A stretch of 64,000 nucleotides of DNA, from positions 89,151 through 153,150 of the forward strand of contig JAYMGJ010000243.1 of the NCBI GenBank assembly GCA_037178675.1, given 5' to 3'. Shown piece after piece: positions 24,076 to 35,613 of this stretch (its first letter is position 1; each line of letters begins with the position of its first letter). The notes under the pieces were generated by a model. It had not been told where the DNA came from. It made no database searches and worked only from the letters and a program-made list of their open reading frames with translations. A program made the position numbers and the translations under genes. Origin of the DNA: Scleroderma bovista. Taxonomy: Eukaryota; Basidiomycota; Agaricomycetes; Boletales; Sclerodermataceae.

Positions 24076-24418
24076 TCCGTTTTTTTTAGGTTGGTCACCA
24101 CACGATGCAGCAATTTCGATCATTCTATCTTTTCATTATTAGTGCGCTATTTTTCGGGTTCTAATTTCTAGCGTGACCATTGCCCACACCGTTGCATTCT
24201 AATTCTAATGTGCATACCCAGTTGTTAACCCCCTTCTTTGAGTAGTACGACTTCACTGGATGGAAGGATCTTCATTGTATTGCTTTGCTATATTCGATTC
24301 GCGATACCTTTGCACCCACCCATTTCCATTATAATGTTATTTAAGCATCATTAATGTTTTATTGTATTTTGTGGAAGGACCCACGGCCCAAACATGAAAT
24401 TATTGACCCTGGCCTGCG
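24076..24418. other. Convergent intergenic region
   Basis: Between the hydrolase stop and the stop of the membrane-protein gene. AT-rich (poly-T run at about 24079-24088, TTATTTAAGCATC near 24336), consistent with two 3' untranslated regions. No other feature seen. Confidence 0.5.
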
Positions 24419-25406
24419 TCATCTCCGCCCTGCCATAGTCTGTATCCTTGGAGACAGCACATCCAAATGTCTGACAGGAATAGAGTCCGGAGGAAGTAAG
24501 GGGGCGCCTGGGGGAATAATGCCCTCGTACGGATTGTGAGGACGAGGTGGAGCCAGTGTCGATCCAGTCATGGGCGACACCACGCCGTGCGAGTAGTTCG
24601 TTTGGTTCCAAGAGGCCAGGTTACCGGTTTCTGCGTTGGAAAGCTGCCTCGAGGGGTGTCCCTGTTGTGGCCTCCGAACTCGGATATACACTAGTGCGCC
24701 CAGGACTAAAGATAACAGTCCAATAAACGAGACAATGGCAATGACGGCGATGACAGTCGCAGATAGCTTTGGCGTTTGTACGTTGGCATAGGAAGGAGTG
24801 GTCGTCGTGTATATGGTCGAGGATGGTACAGGCGATTCTGTAGATAGCTTGGAAGAATCTACGCCAGAGCTGACCGAAATAATGCTCGAAGGAGGGGTAC
24901 TGGACATAGAAGAAGTCGTGGTAGCTGGTGTAGGTGAATGTGAAGTAGCCAGCGATACCACTGACTGCACACTCGTATGCCCCAGTGTGGTGATGTCGCT
25001 TTCCCCTGATGGCCATCCTGTTAATGTTGTTGCAGCAGCAACAGTAGGTTGCGCGAGGCGAGACGTGAACAGAGTAGGAGTGATATCACTTGCAGATGAA
25101 GAGGGTACCAGTTTCTCGGGACCTAAAAGTGAGGCTTCACACAGCCGTCAGGATACCACCCTGAGCGACGTAGGAAGTAGCGGACATACAGTGGGTGACC
25201 GGATAATCCAATGGCGGGACGAGCACGCAGCATGGATCACAGACCAGCACATCATTGAATTCATCGAGCCAGGATCCTGATGAGATGGCTACGCACGGTC
25301 CCTCGTATGAAGGTTGCACCTGGGAAGACGAACACAGGAGTGGGAGGAGGAGAAGACACCCAAAACAAGACGGGTTCTTGAATGAGTGCTTAGGGATGAC
25401 CAGCAT
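24419..25406 (-). CDS. Single-pass membrane protein with Ser/Thr-rich ectodomain
   Basis: The N-terminus MLVIPKHSFKNPSCFGCLLL continues into a hydrophobic core ending LLCSSSQ, which looks like a signal peptide. A small Cys-containing segment follows (GPCVAI, VCDPCCVLVPP, VTHC). A 67-nt intron (about 25123-25189, GTATGT donor) joins this to PEKLVPSSSASDITPTLFTS. The rest of the ectodomain is Ser/Thr-rich and would be heavily O-glycosylated. Then comes one transmembrane helix (VIAVIAIVSFIGLLSLVLGA) with a basic stop-transfer YIRVRRPQQ, and a cytosolic tail of about 75 residues. The layout resembles fungal cell-wall sensors (Wsc/Mid2 type), but I do not recognise a WSC domain, so this is only an analogy. 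The start could also be at 25427. Confidence 0.75.
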
Positions 25407-25806
25407 CTCGTGAAAACTTGGCGTCAAGCCAGGGAGGAGAGAAGACTATCAAAGTCGAGAGGGCCAACCTGTCCTGCCTGAGGCAGATGGCATTGGAATC
25501 AACATACCTCTGCACATCAAGTGATGATGCACTGCATCGTCGCGACGAGCTCTGTATACAGGCGCCGGCTTGATACAGCCCGGGTACCGCTATACGTTCA
25601 AGCCGTCCCTAGTTCGCTCACCATGGCGTCTCCGTTGCTCCCCGTTGGAGCCCACGTCAATGCTGTAGACTGATTCGGAATCCTGGTCAGACTGAACACT
25701 CGAAAGATAAAAAGGAGGCCGTACGATCAGCCGAATGAACCTGACAGCGCTCGCTGTATCAGTTTACCCCCCAGTATCTCTCCCTTAACTTGCTCGGCCG
25801 TGTATT
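25407..25806. promoter_or_regulatory. Divergent promoter region
   Basis: Four hundred bases between the membrane-protein gene and the small unknown gene at 25807. It holds no coding sequence I can support. An A-rich stretch (near 25703-25712) is a possible TATA-like element for the plus-strand gene. Confidence 0.4.
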
Positions 25807-26501
25807 ATGATGCCAGAGAACAAGCCGCCAGGAAAGAGGAAGGGACCGGTGCACAACCTAGCGACCGAGGACACGGACCAGCTACCATCAAACGGCGGCA
25901 GGAAAAGGAAGGCCAACAGCGCAGCTGACACTGAAGACCCAAAGAGACCCAGTGCTGGCTACTACGGACATCCATCAGACAACGAGTCTTACGACTTCAC
26001 AGCAGCCCATCCCCGACATTCCTCTCACACCACCGACCGCCAACGCCAGAGATATCATTCACAGTGGTTGCACCCGCCTCAGCCTGTGCACCGTCCAGCA
26101 TCAGAGATGCACCGGTCACGACGACCGAGGTCACCGAATAGCAACGCCCCTGATGTCTCGTCGCATCAACCACGATCTAGCCGATCTGCGAGCATGCCCC
26201 AGCGCACCATGTTGCAGTGTGAGTTCTCTGGCCATGTTTATACGCCGGGTCGTCTCATATGTGCTAGATGCCTGGCGTACTGTTCTTGACTCTGACCCTT
26301 TGGCGGAGTCTGACGAAGAGTTCCCTGACGAGCACACTCGACTCGATTATGGTAGGTTGGCAGACATACTTCCATGGTTATTTTTAACGTCATGTAGTCA
26401 GGCGAATACAAGTCATCTCGCGTTTGCGAGGTCGATCACCTACACCAGCTGAGTCGAAGTCGGCAGCAAATAACCATCAGAACGCGACTACTCCACGCTA
26501 G
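25807..26501 (+). CDS. Unrecognised small basic protein, three exons
   Basis: I do not recognise this protein. The gene was read by joining three exons in phase. Exon 1 starts MMPENKPPGKRKGPVHNLAT and ends PQRTMLQ; an intron of about 50 nt (26220-26270, GTGAGT donor, GTGCTAG acceptor) joins it to YAWRTVLDSDPLAESDEEFP and DEHTRLDY; a second intron (about 26351-26399) joins to VRRIQVISRLRGRSP and ends NNHQNATTPR at 26501. The joined frame is open throughout, which three unspliced frames are not. The protein is about 195 residues, rich in Arg, Ser, Pro and His at the N-terminus with a basic KRKGP and RKRKAN that could be nuclear-localisation signals, and an acidic middle. No domain is known to me. 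Confidence 0.65.
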
Positions 26502-26797
26502 GTGTACATTATCGCTCTTGTATGTTCCCAGCTTCACTGTTCCCACTGTCATCCATGTACAAGTTAGTAAAAGATCCGATGTATTGACTATGGCACAGAT
26601 TCTAGGATGTGTATTGTAGTATGCAACCCAGGGGTGAGCATGAATCGAAGAACAACAATAAAATGTGAACAAGGTATAAACAAAAGGGGACTGCTCAGCG
26701 AATATCGAAGGTCCTTTCTGGACAGCCATGCCCTTGAAGATAAAATACACCTGCGACAGAAAAAAAAATACACCTCTCTCTATCAGAAGACTGTCCT
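26502..26797. other. Convergent intergenic region
   Basis: Between the small unknown gene and the MIT-domain gene stops. AT-rich with an A-run near 26759-26769. No feature beyond probable 3' untranslated regions. Confidence 0.45.
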
Positions 26798-29782
26798 TCA
26801 CTCCTCAAGCCACTTTTCGCATTTCTTGGCATACTTGTCCAGTAACTGTGCAAGGTCGCGAATGACAAACGTCAGCACAACAGTAGCGAAGAATTCCGAG
26901 GCACGTTTCAGCTTCACTTCCGCGGCTGTTCTCACATCTGCAGGAAATGCTGCATATATAGGGGCAACGGGTTGTGCGAGCAGTGCCTTCGAATGCTCGT
27001 CAAGCAACTGGGCATCCGTGAATAATCGGCCGAGTCCCGTCACATATGCAGCTGGCGAATCGAGGCTAGACAAACGTGTCACAAGCATATTATCAAACAC
27101 AAGTTTAAACATACTTTTTGCCGTTCGTGAACTTGTCAAATTGACGCGTAAGCTTCCCACCCCATGAAGTCATCTGCGGCTAACGTCAAGCCATCATCCA
27201 AACACTGGCAATGGATACGTACCCCACCACTCTTCTTCAGCACAAAGCCTTCCCCGACGCCAAGCTTCTTGCCAAAGTTCGCAACCACACTATCGCATAT
27301 CGACGAAAAGTCCTCCAACTTTGCCACCCAAGCTTCGGCCTCTTTGCGCCCAACACTGCCTATTCCAAGCGCCAACCCACTGCATACGCTCCCAGCACCA
27401 AAGAACTCGACAGAGGCTTGGCTCATTTCCTCCAGAGCCGAGCACAGGGCCCCCACAACCCGCACCTTTTCAGGGATGTTGGAAAGCTTAGCACCGCCTT
27501 GCGACCATACGCCCTGGGGAACATGCAATTTTCGCGTGATGTAACCGCCCGACTTGGAATTCATCGTGTTTGCGAGGAGCACCATCATGTGGTATGGTTT
27601 CCGTTGGGAGTCGGCAGGGGGGGCAGGTGGAAGGGGGGAGGTTGGTGTCGTCGGAAGAGTTGTCAGCATCGCCGACGGTGGGGCAAGAGACAGGGCAGGC
27701 GGGGACAAGACATCTGTTTGTACAACAAGTTGTGGTGGAATATTTACATTGACGCTAATATTTTGATTCAATCTTGAAGACGCCGAGACCTTGCGGGGCT
27801 GGTTTGGGAGTGCTGCCTGAGGTAATGGAGGACGATGGGGCTCGAATGGAGATATGCGACCGTTTACAGTGGACGGCCTACGACCGGGTTGTGACGAGGC
27901 ACGACTCCGTCCAGGGATGGAGATAGGTGGTGTCGCAGAGGGGGTTGGGGGGTCTGATGGTTGTGGGGGAGATGATTCGGTTGGAGATGATGAAGTCGTC
28001 GAGGGAGGCGCAGACATTTTATTTCGTCGCTGGTGTATGGTGCCCATCACTATTGAGGCATTAATAAGTGGTTGTGCATTCGGTACACTCAAAGACTCTC
28101 CACGAGGTCGAGAGAGAAACTGGGCCGTGGCCGATGAGCCCGGTAGTCTAGATATCGTGATGTTACTGGCAGAGCGGAATGGGTGCGTCTGAGTTGTTGG
28201 TGATGGGAGGGGTGGTAATGGATGCGAGTCTCGCTTGATCGTATGGGGCGTATCAGGTCTCCGAGGAAGAGAAGAGAAGAATTCAGATTTCTCATCACCG
28301 AGGGTTTCGTCACCTTGTGCAGGACGGTCCAGTCTGACACCTTCCTCAGATACAGCAGTGAGTTTCGTGCCAGAGCCTGTCCGCTTATGACCGACTGAAC
28401 TTCCACGTGGCCTACTGACATCTAGGAATCGGTTAGTTTGTGAAGGGGGTATCGCGGGTGCGGGGGGTAAAGCAACGTCTGGAGGTGGCAGTGGGGGTGG
28501 AAGTGGAAGAACAGAGGAAGCGCGAGGTCTACCAACAATCGGGGTAGTGTGTGGTATGCGATTCGGAGGGAGAGTAGATGTTCGGGTGAGAGTGGCTTGT
28601 GTCATAGTAGGCGAAGATTCACGGGAGTTGGCGTAGGGGTGTACAGGGGTGCTAGGAGAGGGAGAATAATCCTGGGATAGGTGGGCAGCATTTAGCATGG
28701 CGGAACCAATGCCTTCGTGAGCATCATGCTCGTCACTTGCTTCGTCTGCCATGACCAAAGGGTGAGGTTCGTCTTGGAAGTGTTCCGTGGCATAGGATGA
28801 TGACCTATGTGAGTCTGATGATGGGGATAATGATGATGGGGAGGGTGGTTGGGTCGACTCTGTGGAGGTGGACGTGGTATACAGAGATGTGGGCGAGTGT
28901 GGTATTGGTGGTATGCTGTATATCAGACTCAAAATATTCATCCTGTCAGCGTATGTGTCGTGCTGAAGAGGAGTTAGGGTACCCAGATATAGCTGGTGTG
29001 GGGATGGGACGTACAATTGACTTCAGCCGTCTGACTTCTTCCTCCTGAGCGACAACGCTACGGCGGCGACCGTTTCGTCTCCGGCCCTCTGTGCTGTCCT
29101 CACCTCTCCTCACCCTTTCCATGACTTCGCTAAGAAGAGCGACACTCCTGCCGTATGCTATAACTGCGGCATGCGGGTCATCGTTGGTGGCATCAAGTTG
29201 CACGGCTTCTCGTGCCAGCTCAAGTGCTCTGGTCAAGGCACGACGAGAAGAAGGTCGAGCTTCCGTGCGCGAATTTGGTTGATGAGGAGAGAGCAGCAGT
29301 CGATCCGGAACGATGTCCTGTGTTCTTGACAGGGTTCTCGTGTGAGAAGATGTGCTAGTTGGTGTAGCAGAGTTGGAGGCGGGGTCAGAATGAAGGAACG
29401 TGCTTGAAGATGGTTGCGACGTGTGGGTAGCTGGCGGTGAGACGGTGGATTGTTGGGTTTGGGGAAACGCGGCTACTGCGACAAGATTGGCGGATGCAGC
29501 AGGTCGACCGTAGCTGCTCTGACTTGTGCTAGTGCTGGACCTGTGTCTGGACGTGGATTGGTCTTGGTCTGGCATGGGGAGCTGGTAATCTCCGTGAACG
29601 CCATTCGTGAATGCTGACGGGTTCATCGGTAGGCTGGGAATAGGCTGGGTTGGCGGTGGGCCAGCAGGGGGCACGGCTGCAACGGACGAACGACGGCGTT
29701 GGGAGAAAGGCGGGGCACTCGACGCGAGACTATCCCACTGGCGCGAGCGGTGGAGAGGACGGGAGTTGAGTTCGGGAACCAT
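26798..29782 (-). CDS. MIT-domain protein
   Basis: About 970 residues over at least four exons. The N-terminal exon starts MVPELNSRPLHRSRQWDSLA, is Ser/Pro-rich, then carries a MIT-type helical hairpin: RRALTRALELAREAVQLDAT, NDDPHAAVIAYGRSVALLSE and VMERVRRGED (about 29080-29250). MIT domains bind ESCRT-III tails. After an intron the frame continues as HDTYADRMNILSLIYSIPP, a segment seen in fungal MIT proteins, then a long Pro/Ser-rich low-complexity stretch. The folded C-terminus holds YHMMVLLANTMNSKSGGYIT, PQGVWSQGGAKLSNIPEKVR, WVAKLEDFSSICDSVVANFG and, in the last exons, VTRLSSLDSPAAYVTGLGRL, FPADVRTAAEVKLKRASEFF and LLDKYAKKCEKWLEE. Likely role: endosomal or membrane traffic; specific function unknown. 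Confidence 0.82.
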
Positions 29783-30090
29783 CCCAGACGCTTGTCGATG
29801 GCAACGACGACCGACTCAACGACATCACACAACATGCGGAGTCTCAAAATCTTTTTTTTCAGTGTCGTCCCTTGGACAGACTCACGACATTGAGACACTA
29901 TGGAGAGCAAAAAAACCAAAGTGACAAGAACGTGAAACAGTGAAGATAATGAGTGTCTGATTATCCGCTAATAGAGTCGCAGAGATTAAGAGGTAACGAG
30001 AAAAACGAGCGGACGGTGAAGAAGACAACGAACGGACAGACAGGGTATACTCTAGGCCACTCAGTCCAACAGCTTTCACTGGCAATTCGA
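29783..30090. other. Intergenic region
   Basis: Upstream of the MIT gene and downstream of the septin stop. A T-tract lies at about 29849-29858. Nothing else recognised. Confidence 0.45.
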
Positions 30091-31729
30091 TCACTCTCGG
30101 AATTCAGCCTGTGATCCTTGCGCGGCCAATCGGCTCTCCAAATTTCTGCCAGACACTTCAGTTGCATCACTGATGGCTGCACAGCCTGCCCCACATACCT
30201 GAGAGACTCCTCTTTGGCCAACAGTTCCTGTCGTTTCTCGTTGATCTCTCTCTGGACCTTGAGTTCAATCTCACGCAGCTGAAAATAGGATTTCTTAAAA
30301 CGCAATCCGGAGAAGTTGGCTATGCATCACAAACCTTCTCTTCCTCACGGCGGAGTTGCTCTTCCTTAAGACGCACGCTTTGGGTTGCGAGTTCCTCGGG
30401 AAGGATAGACGAATCACTACAACCATCATTTGGTCATCACTCAACGGGTGCAGCGATCAAAAACACCCACTGCGCAGCATCCATATGCACCGTCCTAGAA
30501 AGCTTCTCGGTACGGTATGTTTCATAGAGCACATCGTGCGTGAGCGATTTCAGGTCGCCGAGATGAGAGCTATCATTCCTGGTAAGTATCAATCTCATGC
30601 ATGACTTTCCAATCTTACTTCAAGAGGGCACTCCTGAGCCTGCTGAAGTCCGAGTGCTTTGGGTTGTCAACTTCGGCAATACCCCAAGGATATCTTCTCG
30701 CTCGGACTGTCTGTCCATCCATTTCGATCACTTCCTCCGAACCAATGATAGCAAATGGTAGAAGGGCCTACAAGACACGTCAACACGCGAATAATACCAA
30801 ACAAACCTCCAAGACACATACCCGTAGTTCGCTGTTGTCTTGAATGGTCTCCTCGTCATCTTCTTCAACATCGTAGGGGAAGTTGTAAATTGGTATATCG
30901 TAGTGTTCGATGTCTTCCATGATCTATTCCTACATGTCAGCGAGAGAACACAGCGCATAGGACCAATACTGACGCGTTTCTTAAAGCCCCGGAGTTCACT
31001 TGGGGTTAAGGAATCCGCTTTACCAATGACGGGAATCACGTTGACACGTGGCGATAAGCGGCGCATCAGCTCAATGTCCATCTCCCTGAGGCTGTTAGAC
31101 AAAGAACGTCAGTGGGAGGTATACTTTTCTTGGATGCACCTACGCATGGCCAGTAGGTGGGATGAAGTAAAGCAGAGCGTGCACTCGGTTGTCCCTGAAC
31201 CGGGGATTACGCTTGATACGAGACTCTTCAGCCAAAATGTCGTCGTATTGGCGCTCGAGGTAGCCAACGATTTCCTGGAACCTGAGAGCGACATTCGGAC
31301 AAGGTCGGGTAAAATGAAAAGAAATACGAACTCAAACTCATTGTCAATGTTGTCCCCAAATCCAGGGGTGTCTACGATGGTGAGCGCAATGCGGACGCCA
31401 TCTTCCTCGAGCTCTGCATGACAAGTGTTAGCACGATGTGGTGACGTGGTTGTCAGTGAACCAACATACCAACGTTAACAGGCTTGATCCTGATGCCTTC
31501 CTCGATGTGCGCAGTGTCTGGGTTGTCGGATACCTTGTGGGCCAAGACCTCGGAGTCGCAGAGGGTGTTGACAAAAGTAGTGCGACCCGTTCCAGACGCA
31601 CCTACGACGCAGACAAAACGTTCAATTTTCTACACCACCCGGGAGAGTGATGTACACACCAACAACCATGAGGGTGAACTGGACACCCTTCTTGATCTTG
31701 TTGCCCCTGCGTCTGCCAGCGAAAGACAT
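30091..31729 (-). CDS. CDC11: Septin, Cdc11 class
   Basis: Cytoskeletal GTPase-family protein that forms septin filaments at the division site and hyphal septa. Spliced start MSFAGRRRGNKIKKGVQFTL followed by the P-loop GASGTGRTT, then AHIEEGIRIKPVNVELEED, VDTPGFGDNIDNEFEF, IKRNPRFRDNRVHALLYFIP, LREMDIELMRRLSPRVNVIP, VIGKADSLTPSEL, LLPFAIIGSEEVIEMDG and YPWGIAEVDNPKHSDFSRLR. The C-terminal coiled coil (LKEEQLRREEEKLREIELKV) is complete and the stop falls after AEFRE at 30091. The P-loop carries Arg in place of the usual Lys (GTGRT), as in yeast Cdc11, which supports the class assignment and suggests weak or absent nucleotide hydrolysis. About eight short introns. Divergent with MSH1. Confidence 0.93.
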
Positions 31730-31856
31730 TTTGAGTGAGAACGAGTTTTTGAACTTGCTTTACTCGAAGGCGAAGAGGAGAAACTAGGAAAGTCGAGCCA
31801 ACCTCTTTTCAAGCTCCGCTCGGTCAGCGCCACCGTCGCAAACCCAAAGGCTTTGC
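31730..31856. promoter_or_regulatory. Shared divergent promoter, CDC11 / MSH1
   Basis: One hundred twenty-seven bases between start codons, containing no recognised motif. Septin and mitochondrial mismatch-repair genes must share or interleave their regulatory sequence here. Confidence 0.45.
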
Positions 31857-34800
31857 ATGGCCGTCCGCCGCATGAGTGCGAGTGGGCCATGGATGCGTGG
31901 TTGCCACGTCGTGGTCGACGCTGCTCGACGCGTCTTGCATGTCTCCCCACCATTGGGCAGCCCATCGGTGAGAGTCACAAGAAAGAAATACTCAGACCTT
32001 CCGCCCAAACCGATCTGCAGTCTACAAGATGTCCCGCTGGCATCTGCGTCGAGTGCACCAGTCTCTGAGATTGCTCCTCACTCGACACCGAAACGTAGGG
32101 CACGCGAGGCAAAGTCACTTCTCAGCGAAACAGGACGTCGCCGCAAGAGGGTCCCTTGTCAAGGTGATCCACCCCCTGACAATTCGTGTTCGGATCACCA
32201 ACTTGCTACACCCCTCCCATCCATAGAAGAAGTCGAGGGGCCACGTTCAAGCATATCAAGGACGCGTCGACGGACACGTTCAGAGCTGGGATCCGTTGGA
32301 GACCCAGCAGCAGGTTCCCCTTCGAAGCAACCAAGAAACGCCCTTGCCAAGGAAATCCTGACGAACCTGGAGAACTTTCCTCATTGCATCCTACTTACAC
32401 GGGTGGGTCAGTTTTATGAGGTATGTGACATGGCATAAATGTGTGAACCATTCATGACATACCCTCCTAGTCATATTTTGATCAAGCGAAGGATGTGGCT
32501 CATCTGTTGGGAATCAAGTTAACCTCGCGAATTTGGGACAAACAGAATATCGACATGTGTGGATTCCCAATAATGCACCTCGACAAGTACCTCAAAGTCC
32601 TCGTACTTCAGCACAAGCGTTTCGTAGCCATGTGCGAAGAGTTCCCACATCATCAGCCTGGCCAAAAGCCTGCGTTCGAGCGTCGAGTGGTTCGTGTAAT
32701 CACTCCTGGGACTCTCGTCGACGAGCCATTTCTGAATCATTACGAGAACAACTACCTTCTCGCTATTGCATCTGCACCCAATATATCAGATGACGTGGAT
32801 GACTCGCACTCCTTTGGCTTGGCTTGGACAGATGTATCCACAGGTGAATTTTTTACCAAAACGATTCACTTAGAAAGCTTGAAAGACCATTTGGCACGAA
32901 TCTGTCCAAAGGAGATCGTTCTCCCAAGAGAACTTGAAAATCATCTCGAGCATCCCGTTCGACAGGCAGTCGAGGATGAAGACATCTTTGTCTCGTATTC
33001 AATCCACCTCCCCTCTAATGAACCACTGCCTTTTCCTGTCGATAATGTTTCACTCGAGACCGATCAGCCCTCTATTGCTTATACGACCCGTGAGTCAGAA
33101 GCGATCAATATCCTCACGAGTTATATGCGCGAAAACCTTTTGGAACATATGCCCCAGCTTTCTACACCCAGCAAAGAAGGCTCTGAAGAGCGCATGCAAA
33201 TCGATTCCCACACCATAAAGGCGCTTGAAATTCGAGAGAGTACCAGAGAAGGAGGCGTGACAGGCAGTCTTCTTAGCGCCGTGAAAAGAACTGTGACCAG
33301 CAGCGGGACACGGCTTTTGGTTCGTAGACTTTGTGGGTACCGTTGTGCTAGGTATTTAGCTGCCAGATAGCTAATGGATTTGCAGGTTCACCTAGTACTT
33401 CAGTCAGGGAAATTCAATCGCGCCAAGCACTGGTGGAGTTTTTCTATACTAGGCCGTTCCTTCGCAACGATGTTGTGCAGATGTTGAAGGAATGCGACGA
33501 CGCTACTCGCATTGTCCAGAAGTTTCTCCTTAGCAAAGGTGAACCAAGGGACCTATTATCCATCAATCGAACAATTGAGGTTTGGATTGCAATCCAAAAG
33601 CGGCTCGAACTTGAGCGAAAGATGGAGACATCCGAACGAGGAAATCTCATCTGCAGTGAATGGCAAGGTATCGACGCTCTAGTTTCTGGTATCGCAGACC
33701 TTCAGAACTTGTCGTGTCGTATTGCGTTGGCCTTGCACGATATTGAGGTTCCTAATGTCGCTGTGGAAGCACCTGGTGAAGACGACATTCCCCAGGAGGA
33801 AAAAGAGACTCAAACAGTGGCATATAATGGTATATACAAGTGGACAGTCAGACCCGAGTGAGTTGTAGGATCCATATTTGTCATGACACTCGACGATTGG
33901 TGTTTGTAGGTTTTCCGACCGACTTACTGATCTACATGGGAACCTGAATAATTTCCTGGACACTCGACGAAGGATGGAACGAGAACTTCAAGTCCAGTAT
34001 AGTACACGAGCTTCGCAGGCGGTTTGATCATTACTAAATCATCCACAGATGCGCCATCTTTGACACTGCGCACCTCCCCCGCTCAAGGCATGCATGTACA
34101 CATTGCACGAGCGAAAAGGGACCAGAGCAAGGTCAAGTCCTCGGCAGACTTTGTCAATATATCTGAAAGTGCATCTACCAGTAGCTTCTTCTACCAAGTA
34201 CGTGCTTCAAATTTCAACTTCTCTCGCTGTGTAAATGTCATCAATAGCCCTGGTCGCAACTTGGTAACCAAATAGTCGAAACCACTACAGCCATCTCAAA
34301 TGCAGAGAAGGAGATCTTTAACACGCTGCGCAATGAGGTAAATTATAGTAGCAGTCCTATTTCGCGTGTATTAAGCACTCTGCAGGTCAAAGCCCTTGCT
34401 ACCCAACTGCGGCGTAATGCCAGGATCATGGACGAATTAGATGTAACTATTGGTTTTGCTAACCTTGCAGCAGAACTTCGACTTGTCCGACCAATCATCA
34501 AAGATGAGTAAGTCTCTTCGTTGAATTATCTGGTCTATCTAAGGATCTCCCATAGTGCCACGTATGAAGTAACAGGTGGACGTCATCCCACTGTCGAGCT
34601 CGGTCTTCTGAATTCTGGTCGAGTCTTTACCCCCAACTCGGTCTCAATCAGATCCGACTCTCGACTTCATGTTATCACTGGTCCTAACATGGCGGGAAAG
34701 TCAACGTTCTTGCGACAAACTGCACTGATGGCTATTCTTGCACAGACGGGATCATTTGTACCTGCCGAGCATGCTGTTATTGGGGTCGTGGACAAGCTCT

Positions 34801-35433
34801 TCTCCAGGGTCGGGGCAAAAGACGATTTGTTCAGGGATAGAAGTACATTCATGGTAGAAATGCTTGAGACAGCTGAAATTCTCCGTCGTGCAACTCCAAG
34901 GAGCTTGGTAAACGGTAACAGTCTAATCAGGCGTGTTGAAACTCATTAAAGTCAAAGGTCATCATGGATGAGGTTGGCCGAGGAACAACGGTCCGAGACG
35001 GTTTAGCTATTGCATTTGCAACGGTACACCATCTAGTGGTGCACAGCCGTTGTCGGGCACTGTTCGCGACCCATTTTCATGAACTAGCTGATCTACTAGC
35101 CTACTCCAAGGATAACCACCATGGCGATGGAATATTCCGTGATGTTGGTTTTTTCTGTACAGACGTACACGAAACCGCGGTAATGCGTATCTTGCCAAAC
35201 GGAAAAGGAAAAATCTCATTCTTGCACAGGACGACTACTTTACTTATTCCCATCGCCTTAGACCGGGGGTCAACCGCGCGAGTCACGGGCTCAAAGTTGC
35301 TCAACTGGCTGGCATGCCAAAGTCAGTTGTTCTCCTTGCGAAGAATATCTTGACTGCACTACAGGGACAACAGCACATGAGTGCTGAAGAGCTTTCCCTG
35401 CTCGGAAGATCAACGACAGCGACCAATAGATAG
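31857..35433 (+). CDS. MSH1: Mitochondrial MutS homologue MSH1
   Basis: DNA mismatch recognition protein for the mitochondrial genome. The N-terminus ([20 protein letters not shown], Arg-rich, no acidic residues early) fits a mitochondrial targeting peptide. The mismatch-binding motif is RVGQFYE (Phe-X-Glu retained), joined by an intron to [15 protein letters not shown]. Then [47 protein letters not shown], the lever/clamp blocks, and the ATPase: [20 protein letters not shown], Walker [31 protein letters not shown], Walker [16 protein letters not shown], and [14 protein letters not shown]. The C-terminus runs [20 protein letters not shown] and ends [12 protein letters not shown]. At about 950 residues it is full length; more than ten short introns. 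FFCTDVHE near the C-terminal part is another block I associate with Msh1 rather than the nuclear Msh proteins. Confidence 0.92.
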
Positions 35434-35613
35434 ATGGCTTACACAGCAGTCGCAATTCATAAATTAGACTGGGTTACCCATTCCCTATGCCACGGGCTAT
35501 CAACGACAGGCTCAAGGTGAATGTTATGACACGTCCAGAGGGGTTCGTGTTAGAACGTGAAAATGTGCTATGTATGTCATAATAATGGTTTGCAGGATGC
35601 ATTCCTCTGATCT

